Positions 1 through 8,190 of a stretch of DNA of 64,000 bases are shown here, one piece after another. Under the pieces are notes generated by a model, which was not told where the DNA came from, ran no database searches, and saw nothing but the letters and a program-made list of their open reading frames with translations. Both the position numbers and the translations under genes were made by a program. How positions within the stretch are numbered: the first letter of the stretch is position 1; the number at the start of each line of letters is the position of its first letter. The DNA is taken from assembly GCF_036345255.1 (NCBI RefSeq), contig NZ_CP107783.1, positions 2,666,001-2,730,000 on the forward strand. The letters are read 5' to 3'. This DNA is from Streptomyces sp. NBC_00569. Its GTDB lineage: Bacteria > Actinomycetota > Actinomycetes > Streptomycetales > Streptomycetaceae.

Positions 1-57
1 CGGTCGGTGGCGCTGCGCTCGCTCTTCGGCGACGAGGGCGATGACGGCCGGGGGTGA
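1..57 (+). CDS. possible 3' end of an upstream gene (partial)
   Basis: Frame 1 is open from the window edge to a TGA at 55-57 and ends in RSVALRSLFGDEGDDGRG. All but one of these codons end in G or C, as real genes here do. The fragment is too short to assign. The antisense frame has equally good third positions but no usable start codon, so the plus-strand reading is preferred only weakly. Confidence 0.3.
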   Translation, partial: RSVALRSLFGDEGDDGRG

Positions 58-90
58 CGTCCTCAGAGACGGTGACCGAGACGGCGCCGC

Positions 91-210
91 TTTGTATACC
101 AGGCTACTGCCGACCCTTGCTCCGGTTGACCAGAGTTCGGGCAGAACATGCAGGTCAGGCCTGAGCGGAATCATCCACTCCTTGCCCGCTCCCTCATCTT
201 GGTATACAAA
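91..210. promoter_or_regulatory. paired GntR/FadR-type operators upstream of the amidohydrolase operon
   Basis: TTTGTATACCA at 91-101 and its exact reverse complement TGGTATACAAA at 200-210 lie upstream of the amidohydrolase start at 257. Each contains the GTATAC core typical of operators of FadR-subfamily GntR regulators. Centres are 109 bp apart, about ten helical turns, which would suit looping or flanking of a promoter. No regulator gene is visible; it may lie beyond the left edge. The sequence is direct observation; the family assignment is inference. Confidence 0.5.
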
Positions 211-256
211 ATGTCGGACCAGCCGATCCCTCCCGCCACCCGCCGAGGAGCCCCGC

Positions 257-1555
257 ATGTGCGTCGAGAACTGCCCCCCGCCGTCGAACCGGCTGACCCG
301 CCGAGGCGTACTCGCGGGTGCCGCCGCGCTCGCGGGCACCGCCGCCGCCCTCGCCGCCGCGCCCGGCGCGTCCGCCGCCGCCCCGATGACCCGCGCGTCC
401 GCCGCCCGCTCCGGGAACGCCCCCCGCGGCGGTGACCTCGTCATCGACGGCGGCACCCTCCTCGACCCCGCGACGGGCGAGGTCACCGAGGACGCGGTCG
501 TCGTCATACGTGACGGCGTCGTCCGCGCGGCCGGCAAGCGCAAGAATGTCGACGTGCCCGCCGGCGTCACCGTCCTCGACGCGCACGGCCAGTGGGTCCT
601 GCCGGGTCTCGTCGACTCGCACATCCACCTGAACACCGCCGCCGAGGCCGCCAAGACCCTCGCGCTCGGCGCCACCACCGCGCGCAGCGGCTCGACGAAC
701 TTCTACCAGGACATCGCTGTCCGCGAGCTCTCCCGGCAGGCCCCGGGCCTGGCCCCCAGGCTGCGCGCGTCCGGCATCTTCGTCACGCCCGACCTCGGTG
801 ACACGATCCTCGCGGACCCCGACCTCACCCCGCTCGCCCGCCTCAAGGGCGGCGTCACCTCGACCGAGGCGCTGCGCCGCGTCGTCGAGGTCAACCTGGC
901 CCGTGGTGTCGACACCGTCAAGACACGCGTGAACCCGCGCGCCGGCCTGGCCGAGCAGGACCCGCTGGAGCAGGTCTACAGCCGCGAGCAGCTCTCCACG
1001 ATCGTCGCCACCGCCCGCCGCGGCGGCAAGGACGTGCTGTGCCACAGCTACAGCGAGAAGGGCTGCCACGACGCCGTCATGGCCGGCGTCAAGTCCGTCG
1101 AGCACGGCGCGTTCATCAGTGAGCGAACCCTGCACGAGATGCGCCGCCGCGGTACGTACTTCACGCCCACGATGGTCGCGATCGGCGGCATGATCGGCGA
1201 CCCCGACCCGGTTCTCGACGAGCGCGGCCGCACCTACCTGCCGAAGCTCAAGGCCGCCGCGAAGCTCGCCCACGAGCTGGGCGTGGGTCTGGTGTCCGGC
1301 ACGGACTCGTCGGGCGGCTCGGTCGAGCCGATCGGCGCCGAGATCGAGATGATGTACTCGGCCGGCCTGTCCGCGCTCGACGCGATCCGCACCGCGACCA
1401 CCAACGCGGCCCGTCTTCTCGGCTTCGAGGGCAAGGTGGGCCGTCTCGCGCGCGGATACGCCGGCGACGCGATCCTGCTGTCCGGCGATCCGCTCGCCGA
1501 CGTGTCGGTGCTGAAGAAGCCGGTGCGCGTGGTGCGTACGGGAGTCGCCGTATGA
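257..1555 (+). CDS. Tat-exported amidohydrolase family protein
   Basis: Metal-dependent amidohydrolase of the imidazolonepropionase/prolidase-like superfamily; substrate unknown. The chosen ATG follows a GAGGAG ribosome site and opens with a twin-arginine signal (LTRRGVLAG, R15-R16), an Ala-rich hydrophobic stretch and a probable cleavage site near ASA-AAP, so the folded enzyme is probably exported. The TIM-barrel metal site begins with HIH at residues 122-124. Later landmarks are CHSYSEKGC, SVEHGAF and the catalytic-Asp segment GTDSSGGS. The open frame extends upstream to 41, but that part covers the operators and promoter. It overlaps the next amidohydrolase by four bases (ATGA), so the two are probably co-translated. 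Confidence 0.88.
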   Translation: MCVENCPPPSNRLTRRGVLAGAAALAGTAAALAAAPGASAAAPMTRASAARSGNAPRGGDLVIDGGTLLDPATGEVTEDAVVVIRDGVVRAAGKRKNVDVPAGVTVLDAHGQWVLPGLVDSHIHLNTAAEAAKTLALGATTARSGSTNFYQDIAVRELSRQAPGLAPRLRASGIFVTPDLGDTILADPDLTPLARLKGGVTSTEALRRVVEVNLARGVDTVKTRVNPRAGLAEQDPLEQVYSREQLSTIVATARRGGKDVLCHSYSEKGCHDAVMAGVKSVEHGAFISERTLHEMRRRGTYFTPTMVAIGGMIGDPDPVLDERGRTYLPKLKAAAKLAHELGVGLVSGTDSSGGSVEPIGAEIEMMYSAGLSALDAIRTATTNAARLLGFEGKVGRLARGYAGDAILLSGDPLADVSVLKKPVRVVRTGVAV

Positions 1556-2736
1556 CGGCCACCGTCTTCCGGAACGTACGCCCGCTCGGCGCGACGGAGG
1601 CCGTGGACCTCACGGTCGTCGACGGGGTGATCGTGGACGGTCCGCCGCCCGAGGGCGCCGAGGTCGTCGACTGCGGCGGCCGGATCGCGCTGCCGACCCT
1701 GGTGGACGCGCACATCCACCCGGACAAGACCGCGTGGGGCGAGCCCTGGGTGTCGCGCAAACCCGCGTCGGGGATCGCCGAATTCGCCGCGGCGGACGCG
1801 GAGTTGTACCGCTCGCAGACCACGCCCCTCAAGGACCGCGCCCAGCGCCTGATGGCGCACGCGATCACCCGGGGCACCCGGGCGATGCGGGCCCATGTCG
1901 ATGTCGCGCCCGCTTTCGGCCTTGCCGGTGTCGAGGGTGTCGGCGCCGCGCGCGAGGCGCTGCGGGACGCGGTCGACGTGCAGATCGTCGCTTTCCCGCA
2001 GCACGGCGTCCTGCGGGCGCCCGGCACCGCGGAGCTCCTGGAGGAGGCGGCCCGCACCGGTGGCATCGACCTCGTGGGCGGCATCGACCCGATCGGCTTC
2101 GACGAGGCGCTCGACGCCCAGCTCGACCTGGTCTTCGGGATCGCCGACCGGCACGGCGTGGGCGTCGACATCCACCTCCACGACCGGTCCGTCCCCGGCC
2201 TGTCCGCGGTGCACGCGATCATCGACCGGACCAGGGCGCTGTCCCTCCAGGGCAAGGTCAGCATCAGTCACGCGTTCTGCGTGCCGGGCCTCGAAGGGGT
2301 CGAACTCGACCGCATGGGCGCCGAGTTGGCGGACGCGGGGATCTCCCTGACGACCGTGGCGCCCTCGCGGCCGCTGGTCCTGCCCACGCGCCGGCTCCGC
2401 GAGCTCGGGGTGCGGGTCGGGCTCGGTTCGGACGGGGTGCGCGACTCGTGGAGCCCGTTCGGCAACGCGGACATGCTGCACCGGGCGCACCTGCTCGCCC
2501 GGGCCCAGGGGGCGCGTCTGGACGAGGAGTTGGCCGACGCCTTCCGTGTCGCCGCCGACGACGGCGCCCGCGTCGTCGGCCTCCCCCACCTGGATCTGTC
2601 CGTCGGTTCACCGGCCGACTTCTTCCTGGTGCGCGGCGAGTGCCTGCCCCAGGTCGTGGTGGACCTGCCCGCGCGCGACCTGGTCGTCAGGGCGGGCCGG
2701 GTCGTGGCCAGGGACGGCGAGCTGCTGCTGCCCTGA
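1552..2736 (+). CDS. cytosine deaminase-like amidohydrolase
   Basis: Cytoplasmic amidohydrolase of 394 residues, closest in motif layout to CodA-type cytosine/isocytosine deaminases and N-acyl-amino-acid hydrolases. Metal and catalytic signatures appear in order: HIHPDK (H54, H56), RAHVDV, GGIDP, DIHLHD, SHAFC and GSDGVRDSWSPFG. No signal peptide is present, unlike its operon partner. The exported enzyme may release a product that this one deaminates or hydrolyses inside the cell; that coupling is inference from the ATGA overlap. The exact substrate cannot be read from sequence. Confidence 0.88.
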   Translation: MTATVFRNVRPLGATEAVDLTVVDGVIVDGPPPEGAEVVDCGGRIALPTLVDAHIHPDKTAWGEPWVSRKPASGIAEFAAADAELYRSQTTPLKDRAQRLMAHAITRGTRAMRAHVDVAPAFGLAGVEGVGAAREALRDAVDVQIVAFPQHGVLRAPGTAELLEEAARTGGIDLVGGIDPIGFDEALDAQLDLVFGIADRHGVGVDIHLHDRSVPGLSAVHAIIDRTRALSLQGKVSISHAFCVPGLEGVELDRMGAELADAGISLTTVAPSRPLVLPTRRLRELGVRVGLGSDGVRDSWSPFGNADMLHRAHLLARAQGARLDEELADAFRVAADDGARVVGLPHLDLSVGSPADFFLVRGECLPQVVVDLPARDLVVRAGRVVARDGELLLP

Positions 2737-2758
2737 CCACCCGCGCCGTGCGCGCCGG

Positions 2759-4753
2759 TCAGGACTCCCTGGGCCGCATGCTGAAGTCGTACTGGGCGGG
2801 CAGCCGCTCGCCCGGTCGGGCCAGGCGCGCCCACAGTTCGGCGATGATCTCCGAGCCCTCGCGCAGGTCGGCGACCTCGAAGCCCTCGTCGAACACGGCC
2901 CGCGCCGCCTCCTTGTCGCCCTCGGCGATCAGGAGGCGGACCTCGACGAGCCGGAAGCGGCCGCGGGCCCGGGTCGCGGCGTGCAGCCGCTCCCAGACGG
3001 CGCGGGCCGGTCCGGGGCGGCGGGCCGCGAGCAGCGCGTCGATGGCCTCACGGCCGAGCGCCGCGGTGGCCGCCGTCCACGCCTCGCCGTCGTCGCGCCG
3101 CTCCTGGCACAGGTCGTCGAAGGCTTCGGCGTAGCGGTCGGCGGCGCGTTCCCGATGACCCGCCTCCTGGTCGGCGACGGCCAGGCAGCGCAGCAACGGC
3201 CAGAGGGACGGGGCGAGTTCCAGGCCGCGCTCCCAGCTGCGCACCGCCTGTGCCAGGTCGCCCGCGTGCCATTGGGCGACGCCGAGGTGGTACTCGGTGA
3301 GCGGCTGTGCGGGCGCCGTCTCCAGCATGTCCCGCCAGTGCGGCGCGACGAGCGTGGGTCCGGGCGGTCCGACGCGGCGCGGCTCGGGGATGGAGCCGGT
3401 GCGCAGGAGGTCGAGCCAGGGTGTCTGCGCCGGGCCGAGGGTCGACTCGTCGAAGGGGGTGCCGGGAAGCTTGAAATCGCCGCGCAGCACTTCGAGGGCG
3501 CCCCAGCCGGAGCCTGCCGCGAGCAACTCCCCCGGTTCGGTGTCGGCGTGCGGGCGCCAGGCCTCGTGGGCGGCGTCGACGTCGGCCCTCGGCAGCGCGG
3601 CTTCGAGACACTCCTCGACCTCACCGCGCGCGGCCGCCCAGTCCTCGGCCGAGTGCACGGCGTCGGGCGCCGCGGACAGCGGTCCGTACGACTCCAGCCA
3701 CGTGAACTCGCCCTCGGCGTCCAGGCGTACGTGCTCCAGCTGGGTGCGGGCGAGACCCGCCTGTATCTCGGCGTAGCCGCCCGTGCCGGGCTCGGTCAGC
3801 CACTCCTGCCAGCGCCGGCCGCCCGCGCCGTGGCCCCAGAGGAACAGCTTGCGGCCGCGCAGCAGGTCGGTCGAGGTCTGTACGAGCCCGTGGCCGTCGT
3901 CGTCGAGGGCGGCGATCCAGCGGCGCTGCCCGTCGGGGACCTCGTAGAAGTAGTCGGCCGGGTGTTCGCCGCTGAGGGGGTAGGTGCGGTCCACGCCGTC
4001 GGACTCGGGGACGGGGACGCGGCGCAGGCTGCGCTCGTAGCCGAAGTGCCAGGCCTCGTCGGCGGGGGCGAGGACGCGGTGTTCCTCGGGGACGGCGATG
4101 TTCGACCACCAGTAGACGGGCGCGGGCCGCTCGTGGGGGTTGCGTATCCGCACCCCCACATGGAGGAAGTCCGATCCGGCGGGCAGCCACAGGTCCACCT
4201 GGAACGGCAGGTCGCGCAGCCGTTCCCACTCCCACAGGCGCAGCATGTCCCCGCCGTCGGGCGCGGTGACGCGGGCGGCGTGCAGGGGTGCGCAGGACAG
4301 GGTGGTGTGCCCGGTCGCGCCGATGTTCCACTCGATGCCGCCGGAGAACCAGGCGCCGTTGAGCGCGAAGTCGGCGGGCTGGAACACTGGGTTCCGGTAG
4401 AGGAGTTCACGACCGGTGGGCTTGTGGAACATCGAGTGGATGCGGCCGCCGAGTCCGGGCAGGACCGTGACGCGCAGCCGGTCGTTCTCGATCACCAGCG
4501 TGTCGAGGGTGAGGGGAGCGCGCTCGCGCCCGTAGCCGTTCTTGAGCTGCTCCGGCAGTACGCTGCGCAGCTTCTCGTAGCCGATCTGACGGGCCATGTC
4601 GCGCGGCATGCCCTGCTTGGAGCGGGCGTCGAGTTCGTGGAGTTCGTCCAGGGGCCGCAGCGGCGGCAGCGGGTCGGGGGCGCCCACCGCCACGCCGGGC
4701 AGGGTCAGTACGTCGCGTCGAAGGGTCGTCCGCTCGGCCTGCGAGTCCGTCAA
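2759..4753 (-). CDS. DUF5107 domain protein with TPR C-terminus
   Basis: About 664 residues. The N-terminal ~300 residues (RVTVLPGLGGRIHSM, the WWSNIAVPE region) match the DUF5107 type, a beta-sandwich related to galactose-mutarotase/glycoside-hydrolase accessory folds, often seen with sugar-utilisation genes. The C-terminal third contains helical repeats (YHLGVAQWHAGDLAQAVRSW, then similar ~34-residue units) typical of TPRs. A TTG start at 4753 is chosen because GGAGG sits seven bases upstream; the reading frame itself continues upstream to 4864. It converges with the amidohydrolase operon with a 22-bp gap. The enzymatic role is unknown. Confidence 0.8.
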   Translation of the reverse strand: MTDSQAERTTLRRDVLTLPGVAVGAPDPLPPLRPLDELHELDARSKQGMPRDMARQIGYEKLRSVLPEQLKNGYGRERAPLTLDTLVIENDRLRVTVLPGLGGRIHSMFHKPTGRELLYRNPVFQPADFALNGAWFSGGIEWNIGATGHTTLSCAPLHAARVTAPDGGDMLRLWEWERLRDLPFQVDLWLPAGSDFLHVGVRIRNPHERPAPVYWWSNIAVPEEHRVLAPADEAWHFGYERSLRRVPVPESDGVDRTYPLSGEHPADYFYEVPDGQRRWIAALDDDGHGLVQTSTDLLRGRKLFLWGHGAGGRRWQEWLTEPGTGGYAEIQAGLARTQLEHVRLDAEGEFTWLESYGPLSAAPDAVHSAEDWAAARGEVEECLEAALPRADVDAAHEAWRPHADTEPGELLAAGSGWGALEVLRGDFKLPGTPFDESTLGPAQTPWLDLLRTGSIPEPRRVGPPGPTLVAPHWRDMLETAPAQPLTEYHLGVAQWHAGDLAQAVRSWERGLELAPSLWPLLRCLAVADQEAGHRERAADRYAEAFDDLCQERRDDGEAWTAATAALGREAIDALLAARRPGPARAVWERLHAATRARGRFRLVEVRLLIAEGDKEAARAVFDEGFEVADLREGSEIIAELWARLARPGERLPAQYDFSMRPRES

Positions 4754-4899
4754 GTCCGCCTCCCGGTTCGCGGGGCCCGCCGTCCGCACGCGGTGTGCCC
4801 CGACGACCATGGAACAGGCTCGCCCAGGAGCTGACCAGGGGTTCCCCGGGTCAGAATTAAGCAAAGGCGCATTTCGGCCCGCCGGGTTAGTCTCCGCGG

Positions 4900-5253
4900 A
4901 TGGGAACGCAGCACACCTATCGGGTCATCGTCCGCGGCACATGGGACGGTCTGGCGGACGGCGCGCGCGAGCGACTGCTGGCCGAGGCCGACGAGCACGG
5001 GCTCGCGTCGATGAGGTTCACGTCGGAGGGATCGCTCACGTACGACCGGGTGCTGAAGCACTTCTCGTACCGGTTCGTCGTGGAGTCGGATGCCGAGGAC
5101 GGCGAGGAGATGGCCGAGGCGCTCGCCGAGGAGCGGGCCGAGGCGGCGCTCAGGGCGCTCGGTGAGGGCTACGGCTTCGGGGCGCTGAAGTCGTCGGCGA
5201 CGGACATGGACACGATGAAGGTCAACCGGAAGCACCGGGCATCTCGGCCGTGA
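4900..5253 (+). CDS. DUF6204-like small protein
   Basis: 117 residues with no signal or membrane segment. The opening HTYRVIVRGTWDGL and the SLTYDRVLKHFSYRF segment match actinobacterial DUF6204 proteins as I recall them; function is unknown. It diverges from the DUF5107 gene across about 150 bp, and its last 32 bases overlap the convergent GNAT gene. A TAGTCT hexamer about ten bases before the ATG could be a -10 element, giving a very short leader. Confidence 0.7.
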   Translation: MGTQHTYRVIVRGTWDGLADGARERLLAEADEHGLASMRFTSEGSLTYDRVLKHFSYRFVVESDAEDGEEMAEALAEERAEAALRALGEGYGFGALKSSATDMDTMKVNRKHRASRP

Positions 5254-5776
5254 GCGCCCAGCGCTCGTGGTCGCGCCAGGCGCCGTCCATGAAGATGAAG
5301 TCGGGCGAGTAGCCCTCGAGACGGAATCCGGCGCGACGCGCGAGCGCGATGGACGCCTCGTTGCCCGGCTGCACGTTGATCTCCAGTCGGTGCAGTGCGA
5401 GGGGGCCGAAGGCGTACCGGACGACGAGGCCGAGGCCCTCGCTCATGAGGCCGCGGCCCGCCGCGTGCGCGAACGCGCCGTAGCCGAGGGCGCCGCAGCG
5501 GAAGCCTCCGCGGACGATGTTGTTGATGTTGATGAAGCCGGCGATGCCGCCGCCGGCCCGCTCGTACACCAGGCAGCCGAACCGCGTCGGGTCGTCGATG
5601 AGGGCGCCCGCGTAGGCGGCGTAGGCGTCGGCGGCGGTCGGCGGGTAGAGCCAGGGGTGGTGCAGGTCTTCGCTCTCCCGCGCCCGCGCCGTGAACTCGT
5701 CGGCGTCCGCGAGGGCGAAGGGGCGTATGCCCACGCGGGGGCCTTCAGCAAGGGGGCGGTGGCCGGTGGCAGACAT
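5222..5776 (-). CDS. RimJ/RimL-type GNAT N-acetyltransferase
   Basis: 184 residues with one GNAT domain (acetyltransf_3 type). The segments GFININNIVRGGFRCGALGYG, LVVRYAFGPLALHRLEINVQ and NEASIALARRAGFRLEGY correspond to the central strands, the acetyl-CoA-binding loop and the motif where RimJ-like enzymes contact the acceptor. It would transfer acetyl from acetyl-CoA to an amine, perhaps a protein N-terminus or small molecule. ATG start at 5776. It overlaps the 3' end of the DUF6204-like gene by 32 bases tail to tail. Confidence 0.87.
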   Translation of the reverse strand: MSATGHRPLAEGPRVGIRPFALADADEFTARARESEDLHHPWLYPPTAADAYAAYAGALIDDPTRFGCLVYERAGGGIAGFININNIVRGGFRCGALGYGAFAHAAGRGLMSEGLGLVVRYAFGPLALHRLEINVQPGNEASIALARRAGFRLEGYSPDFIFMDGAWRDHERWALTAEMPGASG

Positions 5777-5820
5777 CCGGCCAGCCTACGCGGCGGCCGT
5801 GGGACCGGTGCGGGTCCGCC

Positions 5821-6111
5821 TCACCTGCGTCTGCGGATGACGTAGCCGCCGCAGATCGCCCCGATGACGGCGGCGGCGCCGAGCGCCAGCCAGAGCGGCA
5901 TGGACACTTCGGGGATCAGCCGACGGATCGTGACCGGCCAGGTGCTCTCGAAGACGAAGACGAGGACGAGGACGACCAGCGCGGTGATCGCGATCCGGCC
6001 CGGTGTGAAGGTGCTGGTGCCCGCGCTCCGGTCGGAGCTCGCCGTTTCCTCCGGGCTCAAGGTGCTGGTGCCCGCGCTCCTGTCGGAGCTCGCCGTTTCC
6101 CTGGGGCTCAT
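5821..6111 (-). CDS. LapA-like small membrane protein with internal tandem repeat
   Basis: 96 residues. The N-terminal ~37 residues are two near-identical 17-residue units (ETASSDRSAGTST), then come two predicted membrane segments (IAITALVVLVLVFVFEST and LWLALGAAAVIGAICGGYV) and a basic RRRR tail. The membrane part resembles actinobacterial LapA/DUF1049 proteins (TVRLWVPTVTMPLWL-like). The ATG at 6111 follows GGAAGGG; an upstream in-frame start at 6183 is less likely. Function is unknown; it is probably an inner-membrane protein with a disordered Ser/Thr-rich cytoplasmic tail. Confidence 0.7.
   Translation of the reverse strand: MSPRETASSDRSAGTSTLSPEETASSDRSAGTSTFTPGRIAITALVVLVLVFVFESTWPVTIRRLIPEVSMPLWLALGAAAVIGAICGGYVIRRRR
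6008..6109 (-). repeat. 51-bp tandem duplication inside the LapA-like gene
   Basis: Two adjacent 51-bp copies (6008-6058 and 6059-6109) differ at only a few bases and encode the duplicated 17-residue Ser/Thr-rich unit at the protein's N-terminus. The repeat is in frame and reaches the start codon. Its high identity points to a recent duplication or a slippage-prone site. Confidence 0.9.
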
Positions 6112-6255
6112 CGGTGGACCCTTCCGTCGGAGCGACGTGTGCCTTCCCCGCCCAGCATGTGCGGCCGGGCGGGGTTCGCGCACGGCGGGGTGTCCCTCCG
6201 GGGCGGGGCGTGGGCCATACGGGTGACGGCGTCACCGGGCGGACCCGGCGCGGAC

Positions 6256-8055
6256 CTACTGTCCGACGACGGGCAGCTCCAGGACGCCGGTGTCCTCGGG
6301 CGCACTGGTGACGGTGACGGGCTTGATGCCCTTGTTGCCGCCGTAGGCGTCGTCGCTCGCCGCGATGACGAACTGGAGCCGGTGCCCCTTCTCGTAGCGG
6401 TGGACGATGCCGGGCAGCGACACCGTGAAGGAGCGGGTCACGTCCGGCACGCGGACCGGTGCGACCAGGCGGTGCACGAGGGTCTTGCTGCCGTCCGGCG
6501 CGATGTCGTACAGCTTCGCGAAGAGGACGAGCTTGTCGGCGGCGTCGTCGGAGTTCTGGACCCGCTCGGTCCTCGGCGAGACGACCTTCAGGGTGGCCTT
6601 CGGGGAGCCCACGACGTCGGTCGTGCGGGTCAGCGGCTCGCTGGTCCAGCCGAGGTAGGTGCCCGCGGTGTCGCGCGGGGCGGGGTCGGGGAGGCCGATC
6701 AGGCCGGCGAGGGAGGACTCGGAGTGGCTGGTGGGGATCAGCCAGTTCCGGTACTCGCGGCTGCCGCGCGCGACCTTCGACCGGTTGTCGACGAGCTTGC
6801 CGTCGCCGGAGAGGTACAGCTTCCGGCTCAGCGCCGGGACGCTCTGCGCGGTGGCGTAGGTCTGGCCGGGGTCCGTGATCCAGTCGCGGTAGTAGGCGAA
6901 CGCGGGTCCGGTGTCGACGTCCTTCTTGTGCTGGAGGTAGCGGTCGAACCAGGCGAGGATCCGCTTGCCGACGTACGAGGTCTCCAGGTTGCCCTGCGCG
7001 AGGTTGAGTTCACCGCTCGCCGGGTCGGTGAGGCCGCCGCTGTGACCCCACGACTGCCAGATCATCTTCGTGGTGGTGCCCTGCGCCTTGAGGGTCCCGT
7101 ACGTGGCCTGTGCCTCGTTCAGGTTGAAGAGGCTGTCGGACTGGCCCTGCACGAGCAGCGTCGGCGCCTTGACCTGCTTCAGATACGAGACCGGCGAGAC
7201 ACTGCGCGCGTAGTCGAGCATCGGTCCCGCCTTGTCGGACGGGTAGCGGCCGGAGTTCAGGGTGCGGATCGTCTCGCAGGCGTCGGTGACGAAGTGCAGG
7301 CAGGTGAGCTTGTTGATCCGGGACGGGTCGAGGGACGGTTCGAGGAGGGGCTGGCCCTCGCCGATCAGGTAGAAGCCGTTGGTCCACTGCCATTTGAAGG
7401 CGCCGGGGACGGAGCGGTCGGCGGCGTTGTTCGGGTCGAGGGAGTACGCCAGGTCGTTCCACGTGATCATCGGGACGAGGGCGTCGACGCGGTGGTCGAC
7501 CGCAGCCGTGGCCAGCTGGATCGCCCCGCCGTAGGAGCCGCCGATCATGCCGACACGGGGGTCGCCCTTGCCGTCCCTCGTGACGTAGTCGGCCTTCGTG
7601 CCGTCGTCGGCCGCGCGGGTCCCGGCGAGGAAGTCGACGAGTCCGGAGGCCGCGGCGCCGTCGATACGGGGGTCGTCGAGCGAGACGAGGCACCCCGACT
7701 TGCCGAAGCCGAGCCCGGAGTAGACGAGTCCGACATAGCCCCGGGCGGCGAAGGCCTTGCCGATGGCGTCGGTCGAGCCGTCGGACTTGCTGCCGCCGAA
7801 GCCGTTGGTGGCGAGGACGGCGGGCGCGGTGTGGGCGGCGTCGACGCCCGCGGGCCGGTAGAGGTCGGCGTCGACGACGCAGCTGCGGCCGCCGGTCCGG
7901 ACCGTGAACTTCAGCGCGGTGACGGTGTATTCGCCCGTCTGCGGTGCGGCGTTCGCGGGCGCTGTGAGGGCGAGCGGCGCGGCGACCATGGCGCCGAGGG
8001 CGAGGGCCGGCGCCAGTGGAGATCGCGGTCGGGATCGGGGCACGGCACGGGACAC
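6256..8055 (-). CDS. secreted CocE/NonD hydrolase (X-Pro dipeptidyl-peptidase, S15)
   Basis: About 599 residues. A Sec-type signal (basic VSRAVPRSRPR, hydrophobic ALALGAMVAAPLAL, ANAA cleavage site) precedes an S15/CocE alpha/beta-hydrolase domain with the nucleophile elbow GGSYGGA and VLATNGFGGSKSD upstream. The C-terminal ~200 residues are the beta-sandwich X-Pro dipeptidyl-peptidase domain. It probably releases dipeptides or acyl groups outside the cell. The GTG at 8055 has GGAGG five bases upstream and gives a normal signal peptide; the frame also opens at 8067. Upstream lie the 12-bp palindrome and the 21-bp element shared with the oligopeptide transporter. Confidence 0.88.
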   Translation of the reverse strand: MSRAVPRSRPRSPLAPALALGAMVAAPLALTAPANAAPQTGEYTVTALKFTVRTGGRSCVVDADLYRPAGVDAAHTAPAVLATNGFGGSKSDGSTDAIGKAFAARGYVGLVYSGLGFGKSGCLVSLDDPRIDGAAASGLVDFLAGTRAADDGTKADYVTRDGKGDPRVGMIGGSYGGAIQLATAAVDHRVDALVPMITWNDLAYSLDPNNAADRSVPGAFKWQWTNGFYLIGEGQPLLEPSLDPSRINKLTCLHFVTDACETIRTLNSGRYPSDKAGPMLDYARSVSPVSYLKQVKAPTLLVQGQSDSLFNLNEAQATYGTLKAQGTTTKMIWQSWGHSGGLTDPASGELNLAQGNLETSYVGKRILAWFDRYLQHKKDVDTGPAFAYYRDWITDPGQTYATAQSVPALSRKLYLSGDGKLVDNRSKVARGSREYRNWLIPTSHSESSLAGLIGLPDPAPRDTAGTYLGWTSEPLTRTTDVVGSPKATLKVVSPRTERVQNSDDAADKLVLFAKLYDIAPDGSKTLVHRLVAPVRVPDVTRSFTVSLPGIVHRYEKGHRLQFVIAASDDAYGGNKGIKPVTVTSAPEDTGVLELPVVGQ

Positions 8056-8119
8056 GGCTACCTCCACGCTGAGGAAGACCCACCGGCTACCGACCGGTAA
8101 GTCTGGGCGTGGTCATGTT

Positions 8120-8131
8120 GTGACACGTGTC
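8120..8131. promoter_or_regulatory. 12-bp palindrome upstream of the CocE-type peptidase
   Basis: TGACACGTGTCA is a perfect palindrome about 65 bp upstream of the peptidase start at 8055. A TTGACC hexamer on the minus strand (8138-8143) could be a -35 element, but no convincing -10 was found. It is a plausible operator; no binding protein can be named. Confidence 0.35.
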
Positions 8132-8163
8132 ATACACGGGTCAATCACCGCGACGTGTGTTTC

Positions 8164-8184
8164 TTGACGAAGATTCAATAACCG
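8164..8184 (-). promoter_or_regulatory. copy 1 of the element shared with the oligopeptide transporter promoter
   Basis: On the plus strand this reads TTGACGAAGATTCAATAACC plus a final G. It matches 19 of 21 bases at 62495-62515. Both copies lie about 95-135 bp upstream of a minus-strand gene for peptide use, in the same orientation relative to the gene. Such an AT-rich match is unexpected by chance in this GC-rich sequence. Function is unknown. Confidence 0.5.
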
Positions 8185-8190
8185 AACGAT

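Noticed and set aside
1..60. Minus-strand reading with SPSSPKSERSATDR, resembling a GntR regulator N-terminus
   Set aside because: No ATG, GTG or TTG start in that frame before a stop; cannot be a gene start as it stands.
1234..2589. 451-residue open frame on the minus strand
   Set aside because: Antisense to the second amidohydrolase; its composition is the Arg/Asp/Gly-rich pattern of GC-rich shadow frames with no recognisable domain.
2546..4834. 762-residue open frame on the plus strand
   Set aside because: Antisense to the DUF5107 gene; low-complexity composition and no ribosome site.
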